NCBI GenBank assembly: GCA_902768735.1
Contig: CACXMK010000001.1
Location: 62,001 to 126,000, forward strand
Reading direction: 5' to 3'
Origin: an uncultured Lachnospiraceae bacterium
GTDB taxonomy: Bacteria > Bacillota > Clostridia > Lachnospirales > Lachnospiraceae
DNA length: 64,000 bases
Shown here piece after piece: positions 1-6,979 of the stretch; positions within the stretch are counted from its first letter, which is position 1; every line of letters begins with the position of its first letter. Below the pieces are notes generated by a model. The model was not told the origin of the DNA, searched no databases, and worked only from the letters and a program-made list of their open reading frames with translations. Position numbers and translations under genes: made by a program.

Positions 1-1
1 C

Positions 2-1045
2 CTGTTCCTTCTCGGAGATGACGGGTGGGACAACTATCTGAGCGCAAAGAGCGCCGCCGAAAAGGGCTGCCGCGTCTACTGCAGGACCAACGCGCGACCG
101 GACGAAACGCCCAAAGGGATCACCCTTTTTTCCGATACCGAGGCGATCGGAAGGCTGTTCTGGCTGGAACACCCGCTCACGCCTCCGGAAAAAGAGATCG
201 TCATCATAGGCGGGAAACGTTACGGGGAACCTCTTCTGGAGAAGGGACTCTTAAACAATATCTTCTCGCCGGACCAGCATCTCATCTACCATGTCTTCGG
301 TGACTTCGCGCATTTTAAGGGACTTCACGAACGGCTGAAGAATGTCATGAAGGTTGACGGCGAGGGTGCGGACGGCGATTCCCTGTGGTTCTATGAGGAG
401 TCCTGGGAGAACCGGCCTGACCTCCTGGAAAAGGCAGACCGCATCGTCATCTGCGCGGATTCGGACGACGAAGGACTGGAGCTCTACTGGGCTTTAAAGA
501 CCTACTACCCGGTACAGGGAAATGTCTACGTCCGTCTTTCCCGGATGGTGGAAGAACCGGGAATGGTCGTATTCGGCAGCGACGAGGAGCTCTACGAGCC
601 GGAGAACGTCATGAACCACACTCTCGTTTCGCTCGGCATCAGGGTCAACGAGCTCTACCGCACCAAGTACGGCGGAAAGACATGGGACGAACTCTCCGAG
701 TTCCACCGGCAGTCCAGCATTGCGTCTGCAGACCACCTGGCCGTCAAGGCGTCGATCCTTCTTGGTAAGATGCTCCGCGGAAGACTGACGCAGGAGGAAA
801 GCCGCAAGGCGTTTGAAGTGTACAGGCAGACAGCGGACAGGGACCACGATCTCTACCGCAGTATAGAGCATATGCGCTGGAACCGCTTTCACACCATGTA
901 CAACTGGCGCTATGATGAAAAACGGGACAATGCGATGCGCAGGCACACGCTTCTGCTTCCTTACGACAAACTCTCTTTAAGGGACCAGGAGAAAGACGAT
1001 GACGCGTGGCTGCTGCTCGATGAATACGCAAAGGGGAACCTGTGA
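2..1045 (+). CDS. RyR-domain protein with Rossmann-like N-terminal region (5' truncated by window edge)
   Basis: The frame is open from base 2, so the start lies outside the window; 347 residues are visible. The visible N-terminal two thirds alternate hydrophobic strands and helices (for example VICADSDDEG about residue 150), as in TrkA-N-type nucleotide-binding folds. The last 55 residues match the bacterial RyR domain pattern: EH.RWNRFH, a W.Y...RDN core, then LLPYDKLS and KDDDAW. In the literature RyR domains occur in conflict and ligand-sensing contexts, but no biochemical function can be assigned here. The stop codon sits inside the terminator hairpin at 1031-1055. It converges on the accessory genes to its right, which include another Ro/vWA-type protein. 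The RyR call is good; the Rossmann call is inference. Confidence 0.7.
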   Translation: MFLLGDDGWDNYLSAKSAAEKGCRVYCRTNARPDETPKGITLFSDTEAIGRLFWLEHPLTPPEKEIVIIGGKRYGEPLLEKGLLNNIFSPDQHLIYHVFGDFAHFKGLHERLKNVMKVDGEGADGDSLWFYEESWENRPDLLEKADRIVICADSDDEGLELYWALKTYYPVQGNVYVRLSRMVEEPGMVVFGSDEELYEPENVMNHTLVSLGIRVNELYRTKYGGKTWDELSEFHRQSSIASADHLAVKASILLGKMLRGRLTQEESRKAFEVYRQTADRDHDLYRSIEHMRWNRFHTMYNWRYDEKRDNAMRRHTLLLPYDKLSLRDQEKDDDAWLLLDEYAKGNL

Positions 1046-1058
1046 GGTTCCCCTTTTC
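1031..1058 (+). terminator. Intrinsic terminator of the RyR gene
   Basis: An 11-bp perfect stem (AAGGGGAACCT / AGGTTCCCCTT) with a 3-base loop is followed by TTTTCTT. The TGA stop codon of the RyR gene lies in the loop. Confidence 0.8.
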
Positions 1059-1244
1059 TTCTGCCTTATTTAATGAAATCTGTTCCGTGATCTGTTTATT
1101 CTGTGCCGTCGCTGCCGGCGCAGGTTCCGCCCCCGCGGTGCTGCTGCTTCCCTGTGCGCCTGTGCAGGCCGTTAAGAGGGCCAGAAGAGCCACTGAAAGA
1201 CAGCATGCCAGGCTCTTTCTCCATTTCTTCACTCCTTGTCTCAT
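1046..1244 (-). pseudogene. Lipoprotein gene stump: signal peptide and linker only
   Basis: On the minus strand an ATG at 1244, preceded by AAAGGTG, opens a frame with a textbook lipoprotein signal. It has basic MRQGVKKWRK, a hydrophobic core, lipobox LLTAC, then a Ser/Ala/Pro-rich linker. After about 65 residues the frame reaches the terminator hairpin of the convergent RyR gene and continues only as an antisense shadow of it. A perfect -10 TATAAT remains upstream at 1296-1301. The mature domain is missing, so this looks like a gene cut off at a rearrangement junction near 1050. Alternatively it is a very short lipoprotein that reads into antisense sequence; no stop occurs before 744. Confidence 0.5.
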
Positions 1245-1332
1245 TTCTGTCACCTTTCTGCTCATATCAAGTGCAAATGACGGTTCCTAAGTATTATTAT
1301 ACGAAAAAACTGTGTGGTGACAGCTTCACACA

Positions 1333-1374
1333 CAAAAAGAGACCTCACGGTCATTATAAACCGGGAGGTTTTTT
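1333..1374 (-). terminator. Intrinsic terminator of the DUF2828 gene
   Basis: Paired arms ACCTC-CGGT and ACCG-GAGGT enclose a short AT loop. On the minus strand the stem is followed by TCTCTTTTTG. The other side also carries a T run, so it may act in both directions. Confidence 0.6.
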
Positions 1375-2824
1375 ACGCCCTGATCACCTCATATCTCTTA
1401 CCGCCGACGATGTGCATCATGTTGGCGTACGGGTCCATCGCACCGCTCATCACCTGCGAGAAAATACGGGCTGTGCAGCCGGAAACCAGAGCGACGCCTT
1501 TGTCGTTCATTCGCACGGGCTGCTGCTCATTCCGGGACTGCACGTTCCAGAAAACGACTCTCGGCAGGTTATAGCCGTATCTCTTGTAGAGCATCTTCGC
1601 GTTCTCGAAGTTGCTTCGTGACGCACCCTTCACACAGGCGTCGAACTCCATGTCGGATACGATGTAAAGTGTCGAGGGCAGGTCCTTCTGCGGCACGCGG
1701 TTCTCCACCGCTGTCTGAAGGATCAGGTTGAACACCGCCTGTAAGTCTGTGTTCGCGCAGTCGTTGTACGTACGGCAGTATCGCACCTTCTCGACGATAT
1801 CCTTGCCCTTGATCTCCACAAGCTGCGGTCTCGCGGAGAACGTGATGAAGTGGCCGTGGAACGCGCCGCGGTTTCGCTCCGCGAAATAGATCGCGAGGGA
1901 CTGCGCGACCGCTGCAGGCTGCGGTGTTTTGCTCCAATACATGGAACCCGAGCCGTCTGCCACGACCAGCGCATTCTCGTCTACGGTAAAGTCTTTAAGT
2001 GCATTCCATGTCACATCCAAAGCCTCGCGGTCGCTCTCACGCGCGCTGTACGCCTTAGTGACGATCTCGTACGGCATCAGCGTACTTGTGTGGAGCGTCG
2101 CCTTGCCGGCTTTCACCTGCTTCAGAAACGCCTGATAGCGCGCAAGGTCGTTTCGCACGAACGCGCGACGGTACTTGAACATTGCTTTGGAAGGCTGCGC
2201 CGCATAGTCGAAGCTGTAGTCCATCTCGCGCAGGTTGTTCTCGATGATGCGGATCTGTGCGCGGAGCGCGGACAGTGTCTTGCGGTAATCCGCCTCACGC
2301 ATGTCGAATGCCTTTGCAAGCAGCTTCGCCATTTTAACAGTCTCAGGGTTCGAAGCGTTTACGGAAGGAAGCCACTTGCCAAGGAGCGATACCTTCTCAC
2401 CGCTCTCGAGCGCATGAAGATCAGCGCGGAACCGGTCACAGAGGAGGTTCTCCGCCTCTGTGCGGGCCGGTGTATCCAAGAGGACGAGGACGTCGTCCCA
2501 GCGGCCGTACTCTGCGATCAATGGCAGATTCCGAACGAGCGAAGCTTTCTCATTCTCCGCGAGCCATTTGGTCAAAACACGGAATACCCTGCGCTCGCCC
2601 AGGCCGCCGCGAATGTCGCGGGCATAGAAGAGAATCTTCATGGCGAGATCAGGATCCGCAGCATACGCGCGAAGGAAGTGGCGCTCGATCTCGGCATCAC
2701 TTTGGGCGCGAAGCGCGCCGATCGTCGCGAACAGGTCAAGGCATGCCGAACCGGTGCTGCGGGGCGTCACCGCGCCGTTCTCTGTAAGCGTCTTGTTCGC
2801 TGTCTTTTTTAAATACTTGAGCAT
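1373..2824 (-). CDS. DUF2828 protein, TROVE/Ro60-like helical module plus vWA domain
   Basis: This is a 483-residue protein. The ATG at 2824 has the strong SD AAGGAAAGGAG; the open frame extends upstream only through tRNA-Asp. The N-terminal half matches DUF2828: NKTLTENGA, STGSACLDLFATIGALR, an RGGLGERRVFR stretch, IAEYGRWDD, KWLPSVNAS and QPSKAMFKYR. The C-terminal third is a von Willebrand A domain with MIDAS motif DGSGS. The RGGLGER...YGRWDD arrangement parallels the RGWGR...GW.HRD signature of TROVE (Ro60) rings, so I infer a ring-shaped RNA-binding protein. Just upstream lie tRNA-Asp and a tRNA-like RNA resembling the Y RNAs that partner Ro60. That RNA link is the main reason to see it as a Ro-type RNP protein; RNA binding by DUF2828 is not something I know to be shown. 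Confidence 0.8.
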   Translation of the reverse strand: MLKYLKKTANKTLTENGAVTPRSTGSACLDLFATIGALRAQSDAEIERHFLRAYAADPDLAMKILFYARDIRGGLGERRVFRVLTKWLAENEKASLVRNLPLIAEYGRWDDVLVLLDTPARTEAENLLCDRFRADLHALESGEKVSLLGKWLPSVNASNPETVKMAKLLAKAFDMREADYRKTLSALRAQIRIIENNLREMDYSFDYAAQPSKAMFKYRRAFVRNDLARYQAFLKQVKAGKATLHTSTLMPYEIVTKAYSARESDREALDVTWNALKDFTVDENALVVADGSGSMYWSKTPQPAAVAQSLAIYFAERNRGAFHGHFITFSARPQLVEIKGKDIVEKVRYCRTYNDCANTDLQAVFNLILQTAVENRVPQKDLPSTLYIVSDMEFDACVKGASRSNFENAKMLYKRYGYNLPRVVFWNVQSRNEQQPVRMNDKGVALVSGCTARIFSQVMSGAMDPYANMMHIVGGKRYEVIRA

Positions 2825-2853
2825 GATCTTCTCTCCTTTCCTTAGTATTCTCG

Positions 2854-2926
2854 CGACCCGGATGGGGTTCGAACCCACATCCTCCTGAGCGACAGTCAGG
2901 CGCTCCGCCAATTGAGCTACCGGGCC
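2854..2926 (-). tRNA. tRNA-Asp (anticodon GTC)
   Basis: A 73-nt cloverleaf on the minus strand has acceptor GGCCCGG paired with CCGGGTC (one G-U), a D-arm with GG, anticodon stem CCTGA/TCAGG around loop CTGTCGC (anticodon GTC), T-arm with loop TTCGAAC, and discriminator G. No CCA is encoded. It lies 29 nt upstream of the DUF2828 start codon and 6 nt downstream of the tRNA-like RNA, so all three probably share a transcript. Confidence 0.95.
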
Positions 2927-2932
2927 TTATAC

Positions 2933-3048
2933 AAAGCACATTTTTTATTTCGACGTTCTGACCATTTAACTACGGCATCCATCGATGCCGGCGGGATTCG
3001 AACCCGCACCTTCGCCGTGAATGGGTTGTTCATTGCTGTACGTGCTTT
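2933..3048 (-). ncRNA. Circularly permuted tRNA-like RNA, candidate YrlA-type Y RNA
   Basis: Read 5' to 3' on the minus strand. Outer strand AAAGCACGT (3048-3040) pairs with ATGTGCTTT (2941-2933). Inner strand CGGCG (3017-3013) pairs with CGTCG (2955-2951). Inside lie a 5-nt variable region AAGGT, a T-arm with 5-bp stem GCGGG/CCCGC and canonical loop TTCGAAT, then acceptor strand CGGCATC. A GATG tetraloop, the other acceptor strand GATGCCG, TA, and a D-arm (GTT/AAC with GG in the loop) follow. Every tRNA element except the anticodon loop is present, but the order is permuted: the acceptor end is closed and the RNA opens where the anticodon would be. No G-U at acceptor position 3 and no reading frame argue against permuted tmRNA. 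Position next to a Ro-like gene fits YrlA-class Y RNAs, which mimic tRNA. Confidence 0.72.
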
Positions 3049-3103
3049 TCATGGTTCCACCTTACCACTTCCTTTTTTTGACTTCCCGGCAAAAAAGTTG
3101 CGA

Positions 3104-3150
3104 ACCAAAAAAGAAATAAAAAAAGAGACAAGGGCACATCCCCTTGTCTC
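3104..3150 (-). terminator. Intrinsic terminator of the WYL gene pair
   Basis: A perfect 10-bp stem GAGACAAGGG / CCCTTGTCTC (3125-3150) with a 6-nt loop is followed on the minus strand by a T-rich tract (3104-3124). It separates the WYL genes from the tRNA-like RNA, which therefore needs its own promoter. Confidence 0.85.
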
Positions 3151-3152
3151 AC

Positions 3153-4058
3153 TTACCGGTTTCTGAATGCCTTCTGCCTCTCTATCCTCTCCCGCAGAAG
3201 TCCGACGAACCGCTCCGGCTCCACGACCCTGATCACCGGACCAAAAGACAGGATCCGGATCACCATCTCCGTCTCATCCTGCCTGTCATACTTTAGTGTC
3301 ACCAGGTATCTGCGGCCGTCCAGGCGCCTGGTCTCTTTCTCCAGGTGCGAGAAGTGAAGCAGCACCCGCTCCATGGCATTGCGGCGGTCTTCCAGTTCAA
3401 AGGTGATCGACTCCATCTCCGGCACTTCAAGAGGGATCCGTTCGGAATGCTCCGAGAGTTCACACTCCGTGATCCTGGAGAGATTAATCGTCCAGCGTCG
3501 CTTCTTCCCGGCAGCTGCGAGGCGGAACCGGTCATCCTTCTGGGAATACTCCAGATAGTGCGGCGTCACGGTGAGTTCCATTGGAGTCCGCAGCCTGCTC
3601 TCATAGCGGATAAAAAGATCCCTGTTCTCACAAAGCGCCTTCAGGATCGTATGAAAATGCCTGATATAGGACGGGTCATCATAGTCATCTCCGTCTGAAT
3701 ACCGGTCATAATAAACGATCATATCCGGCGTAAAGAGCGGCTCAACATCATTAAGACCGGTCATATCAGGTTCGAAGAGCCTGATGCGCGGATCCAGAAG
3801 AAGCGCCTTCATCCACCGCTTCTCCAGGTCCGTGAGCGGCATGGAAGGCTCCTCCTGAAGCGGTGTAGTGAGGTCCCTGTGCAGGAGTCTCCATTTTTCC
3901 CCTGCAAGTCCCTCCGGGATCGTGAGCAGGCTTTCGCCGAACGCATGCCTTTGCACAATGGCGTTCAGCTTCTTCCCGGTCAGCGTACCCTGAACCGCCT
4001 CGCGCAGGATACCGGCAGTGACAAGATAATAGCTGCTATAGATCTCATGAAACAGCAT
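3153..4058 (-). CDS. WYL-domain protein (second of pair)
   Basis: This is a 301-residue protein. The ATG at 4058 has SD GGAGGTGAG and overlaps the end of the upstream WYL gene by 14 nt, which implies translational coupling. The middle part resembles the WYL ligand-binding fold (strands around LTVTPHYLEYSQKDDRFRLAAAG and the following INLSRI), and the C-terminus (ILSFGPVIRVVEPERFVGLLRERI) matches the WYL C-terminal extension. No obvious HTH is seen at its N-terminus, unlike its partner. WYL proteins are transcriptional regulators that sense nucleic-acid or nucleotide ligands and are common beside RNA-repair, Ro and defence genes. I infer that this pair controls the neighbouring Ro-like module or itself. 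Confidence 0.75.
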   Translation of the reverse strand: MLFHEIYSSYYLVTAGILREAVQGTLTGKKLNAIVQRHAFGESLLTIPEGLAGEKWRLLHRDLTTPLQEEPSMPLTDLEKRWMKALLLDPRIRLFEPDMTGLNDVEPLFTPDMIVYYDRYSDGDDYDDPSYIRHFHTILKALCENRDLFIRYESRLRTPMELTVTPHYLEYSQKDDRFRLAAAGKKRRWTINLSRITECELSEHSERIPLEVPEMESITFELEDRRNAMERVLLHFSHLEKETRRLDGRRYLVTLKYDRQDETEMVIRILSFGPVIRVVEPERFVGLLRERIERQKAFRNR

Positions 4059-5298
4059 CCCTCTCACCTCCGTACATCTTCTCCAGTGCGTCAAAATCCT
4101 CCCAGAACCGCTCCGTCACTCCCGGATCCGAACACTGCAGGCCCGTCACTCTCCCCGTAAAGGTCCTTAGCCACGGCAGCATCTCATAGGCACTGTAGAC
4201 ATCCGCAGAGAACTTCCAATGTGTCTCATCCAGTTTCTGCACAACACCGGACCTTTTTTCGCGCTCAAGCCGCTTAACGATATGCTCTTCTTCCCGCCCT
4301 GCATAGACCGTCATTTCCAAGTGTACAGGTTCCGTATTTCCGCTCCCCGTGACGCCCCAGGTATGGGAACAGAACTTCCTGATCCGCTCCGGAAGATCCT
4401 CCGGCGTTGTCAAAACACCGCCCGCATTGATATGATCGATGAGGTCTGCCCTGTAGAAGGAGAAAAGATCATTTTCAGGCGTCCATGCCAGCAGGTACTG
4501 CCGCCCTGTTTGTGTTCCGATGTAGAGCTTTAACGGGAGCGCTGTCACGTGCTGCCTGCGGGATGTAAAAGTGATCACCTGCTTTTTCCCGATCGCCTCT
4601 AAAAGCCCGCTGAGGATCTCGCTGTCCAGCGCGTTCAGAATATAGTGATGCTTAAACCGGAACAGATCGATCTTTTCAGGGATCCTGTCCTTCATATAAG
4701 AACCGGTCACGCCGAGCGGCGCCGCCTCGGAGAAAAATGCCGCCGCGGCGTTCCAGCTTGAAAGATCGATCCGGTCTTCACTGAGCATATAGATGGTCTC
4801 CCGCCCGCGTTTCTTTGTCCTGAAGATCCCCAGGGACACATACTCCCTTAGCTTTTTACGGACAGTGGATTCGTCAGGGATCGTCCCGTCCTCAAATTCT
4901 GAGAGCCGGTCAGACAGTTCATCCATGATCCCGGTAATAGAAAGGCCGGCTTCGTACTGCCCGCCTTCAGGACAGCCGCCCGCCGCCTTCAGGATATCGA
5001 GCAGATAGAAATGAAGCATGATATCCCGTTCCGTAAAGCTCTTGGTCCTGAAAGCGCGGTATAGCGGGTTCTCAGGGATCGCCCGGCTGTCCACGGACAG
5101 AAAGACGCGCCTGCCGTCCGCATCCTGTCCGAAGGACATATACTCCCCCAGCCAGCTCTCCACGCGCCGGCGCTCGTTGTCATAACTTCTCGCGCTTTTT
5201 TGGGTAAATTCCTCCCTGTGCATAAAGCCAAAGACATAAAACGAGCGCAGGTAAGCGCGTATCCGGTTGAAGTTCTTGATCAGTTCACTATACGCCAT
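4045..5298 (-). CDS. WYL-domain transcriptional regulator (first of pair)
   Basis: This is a 417-residue protein. The N-terminal 90 residues contain a helical segment beginning RIRAYLRSFYVFGF. A winged-helix-like stretch lies about residues 120-165 (GIMDELSDRL, STVRKKLREYVSLGIF, RETIYML), and the C-terminal half is WYL-like (strand VITFTSRRQHVTALPLKLYIG, then the C-terminal extension GRVTGLQCSDPGV). It probably binds DNA and senses a ligand through the WYL barrel. It is the promoter-proximal gene of a two-gene operon. The start codon follows a purine-rich SD (GGAAGGGGGAG), and a 13-bp palindrome in the leader could be its operator. Confidence 0.78.
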   Translation of the reverse strand: MAYSELIKNFNRIRAYLRSFYVFGFMHREEFTQKSARSYDNERRRVESWLGEYMSFGQDADGRRVFLSVDSRAIPENPLYRAFRTKSFTERDIMLHFYLLDILKAAGGCPEGGQYEAGLSITGIMDELSDRLSEFEDGTIPDESTVRKKLREYVSLGIFRTKKRGRETIYMLSEDRIDLSSWNAAAAFFSEAAPLGVTGSYMKDRIPEKIDLFRFKHHYILNALDSEILSGLLEAIGKKQVITFTSRRQHVTALPLKLYIGTQTGRQYLLAWTPENDLFSFYRADLIDHINAGGVLTTPEDLPERIRKFCSHTWGVTGSGNTEPVHLEMTVYAGREEEHIVKRLEREKRSGVVQKLDETHWKFSADVYSAYEMLPWLRTFTGRVTGLQCSDPGVTERFWEDFDALEKMYGGERDAVS

Positions 5299-5328
5299 AT
5301 CTCCCCCTTCCTCGTTTTACTATCTTGC

Positions 5329-5341
5329 CTCCACCGTGGAG
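5329..5341. promoter_or_regulatory. Palindrome in the WYL operon leader, candidate operator
   Basis: CTCCACCGTGGAG is a perfect palindrome around a central base, 31-43 nt upstream of the WYL start codon. Position and symmetry suggest an autoregulatory operator; a small RNA hairpin is the alternative. Confidence 0.3.
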
Positions 5342-5464
5342 TCATTTTCATGCAGTCTGTTATCACCCTAACATGTTTCTCTCTGTTTTTCCAGTGAACG
5401 TGTATTCCAGGCAGAACACCGGTCCATTCAGAAATTCCTTGTCCTTCCATGACAGACATGCTAT

Positions 5465-5575
5465 GATTGGCAACAGGCCGCTGCCCATGCGGCTTAACTA
5501 ACCCACGAAAGCAGTGCTGTTCTCACTGCGGATTTGTTCACGGCAGTGGTGTTCTCACTGCAGAAAGAAGGCTTT
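5465..5575 (+). promoter_or_regulatory. Structured leader of queT with twin hairpins (possible preQ1-type element)
   Basis: Two nearly identical hairpins precede queT: GCAGTG-ctgttct-CACTGC (5511-5529) and GCAGTG-gtgttct-CACTGC (5543-5561). The second lies just upstream of the SD AGAAGG. Further upstream is GCCGC/GCGGC followed by TTAACTAACCC. QueT genes are usually controlled by preQ1 riboswitches, and the identical arms allow the two hairpins to exchange partners. I could not match a known preQ1 class, so the ligand is a guess from gene content. Confidence 0.35.
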
Positions 5576-6088
5576 ATGACAACAACAGACACACAGAGAC
5601 AACATACGGTTTACATCGCGCAGGCAGCTGTCATTGCCGCGATCTACACTGTCCTCACGATCATTGCCGCAGGCTTTGACCTGGCAAGCGGCGCGATCCA
5701 GGTCCGCTTCTCCGAAGCGCTGACGGTCCTTCCGTTCTTTACGCCCGCAGCCATTCCGGGCCTCACCATCGGCTGCGTCATCAGCAACATCGTGACGGGC
5801 TGCGCGCTCCCGGACATCATCTTCGGCTCCCTGGCAACATTCCTCGGCGCGATCGGATCCTATGCGCTCAGGAGAAACCGCTACCTCTGCTCAGTTCCCC
5901 CCATCGTATCCAATGCTCTGATCATTCCGTTCGTCCTTTCCTTCGCGTACCACATTCCGGGAGGCATTCCGTACTTTATGCTGACCGTAGGCGCCGGAGA
6001 AGTGATCTCCTGCCTGTTCCTGGGCCAGATCCTTCTGACCGCGCTCCTTCCCGTAAGGAACAGGATCTTCACGCAGGAATCCGAGTAA
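5576..6088 (+). CDS. queT: QueT family queuosine-precursor transporter
   Basis: This 170-residue membrane protein has about five hydrophobic segments and the COG4708 pattern, including AAIYTVLTII, GAIQVRFSEALTVLPFFTP and an AAIPGLTIGCVISNI segment. Family members are substrate-binding (S) components of ECF-type importers for preQ1 or another queuosine precursor, used for wobble modification of GUN anticodons. The tRNA-Asp (GTC) 2.6 kb away is one such substrate, although that linkage is probably coincidental. The ATG at 5576 has SD AGAAGG 5 nt away; an upstream in-frame ATG at 5534 lies in the hairpin region and lacks an SD. It is a monocistronic plus-strand gene between minus-strand operons. 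Confidence 0.88.
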   Translation: MTTTDTQRQHTVYIAQAAVIAAIYTVLTIIAAGFDLASGAIQVRFSEALTVLPFFTPAAIPGLTIGCVISNIVTGCALPDIIFGSLATFLGAIGSYALRRNRYLCSVPPIVSNALIIPFVLSFAYHIPGGIPYFMLTVGAGEVISCLFLGQILLTALLPVRNRIFTQESE

Positions 6089-6091
6089 AAG

Positions 6092-6127
6092 AAATGAGCC
6101 AAAGGGAAAGTCCTTTTGGCTCATTTT
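6092..6127. terminator. Bidirectional terminator between queT and the Nudix gene
   Basis: A 14-bp stem AAATGAGCCAAAGG / CCTTTTGGCTCATTT has a short loop, with T-rich sequence on both outer sides. Confidence 0.75.
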
Positions 6128-6170
6128 CATTGTACGCGATCGAACGGAGTCAAAGGGCCTGCCCTCTGGC

Positions 6171-6956
6171 TCATTCTATAAACTTGTACAGCATTGCCGG
6201 CCTGCCGACGGCGCCCTTTTCCAGTTCCAGTTCTTTCATCCTGCCCCGCTTCTCGTATTCCCGCTTGATCGTCCTGCGGAAGTTTCCGATGTCAAGCGTG
6301 TGATCCAGGATCGCCTCGAAAACCAGACGCAGCTCCGTCAGCGTGAAGGAGTCTTTGCTCGCAAGGAATCCGAATGCCAGGTCCGTGTAATCGATCTTCC
6401 CCCGCATCCTCTGCACGGCGGTCCGTATGATCGTCCAGTGGTCAAAAGCCAGGTCGCCCTGTCCCAGCACCATTCCGTCAGGTCCCGTCAGCGTCAGGCC
6501 CGCCGCATCGTCCTTATCATCCCCATGAACAGAAAAGAGCTCTGCCGCGGAAGCTTCCATTCCCGCCCTGAATCCCAGCTTTCCTCTCGGTACCGCCGCA
6601 AAGTACGCGATGGAAACGACCCTCATTCTGGGATCTCTTCCGACTTCCGAGAAGGTGTAGAGCTGTTCCAGATGGACGTTCTCAACGCCCGCTTCCTCGC
6701 GGATCCTTCTCACCGCCGCCTCATCCGCCGACTCGTCCATATGCAGGAACCCGCCGGGTATCGCCCACTTGCCGAAAAACGGCATTGTGTCCCTTCTTAT
6801 CAGGAGCACTTTCAGTTCCCCGTCTTCAACCGTAAAGAGCAATATATCGACTGTCACCGATGGCCTCTCAAACACCGAGGGGTCGTACTGCTCCAGGTAT
6901 TCCTTTTCTGAATGCCAATCAGCGTTTCTATCTGTATATCCGGGGATCTTCTCCAT
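6171..6956 (-). CDS. Nudix-wHTH transcriptional regulator (NrtR-like)
   Basis: This 261-residue protein starts at the ATG at 6956 (SD AGGAG), 23 nt after the PurA-like stop; an in-frame codon at 6998 would overlap that gene. Residues about 30-165 form a Nudix domain (SVTVDILLFTVEDGELKVLLIRR truncated here to its role as first strands, then WAIPGGF). The C-terminal 90 residues are the winged helix typical of NrtR (FTLTELRLVFEAIL, then NFRRTIKREYEKRG). In the Nudix box the usual Arg-Glu before the central aliphatic residue reads Arg-Arg, while the later Glu-Glu pair is kept. Hydrolysis may thus be lost, leaving a sensor of ADP-ribose or a related nucleotide. As last gene of the vWA/PurA-like operon it is the natural repressor for the twin palindromes at 9239-9311. 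Confidence 0.85.
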   Translation of the reverse strand: MEKIPGYTDRNADWHSEKEYLEQYDPSVFERPSVTVDILLFTVEDGELKVLLIRRDTMPFFGKWAIPGGFLHMDESADEAAVRRIREEAGVENVHLEQLYTFSEVGRDPRMRVVSIAYFAAVPRGKLGFRAGMEASAAELFSVHGDDKDDAAGLTLTGPDGMVLGQGDLAFDHWTIIRTAVQRMRGKIDYTDLAFGFLASKDSFTLTELRLVFEAILDHTLDIGNFRRTIKREYEKRGRMKELELEKGAVGRPAMLYKFIE

Positions 6957-6979
6957 CTTCCGCTCCTGTTCCTGCGGCG

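Noticed and set aside
744..1045. Antisense extension of the lipoprotein frame as a real 173-residue protein
   Set aside because: Residues after about 65 are the reverse complement of the RyR coding region and have shadow-like, Arg/Cys/Ser-rich composition.
2933..3048. Permuted (two-piece) tmRNA or a processed permuted tRNA gene
   Set aside because: The acceptor lacks the G-U at position 3 needed for alanine charging. The closing loop is only 4 nt, there is no tag frame, and there is no anticodon on either flank.
6148..6174. Second terminator at the end of the Nudix gene
   Set aside because: A weak hairpin GAG.CAAAGGGC/GCCCT.TGGCTC exists but has mismatches and no T run; the stronger bidirectional stem at 6092-6127 suffices.
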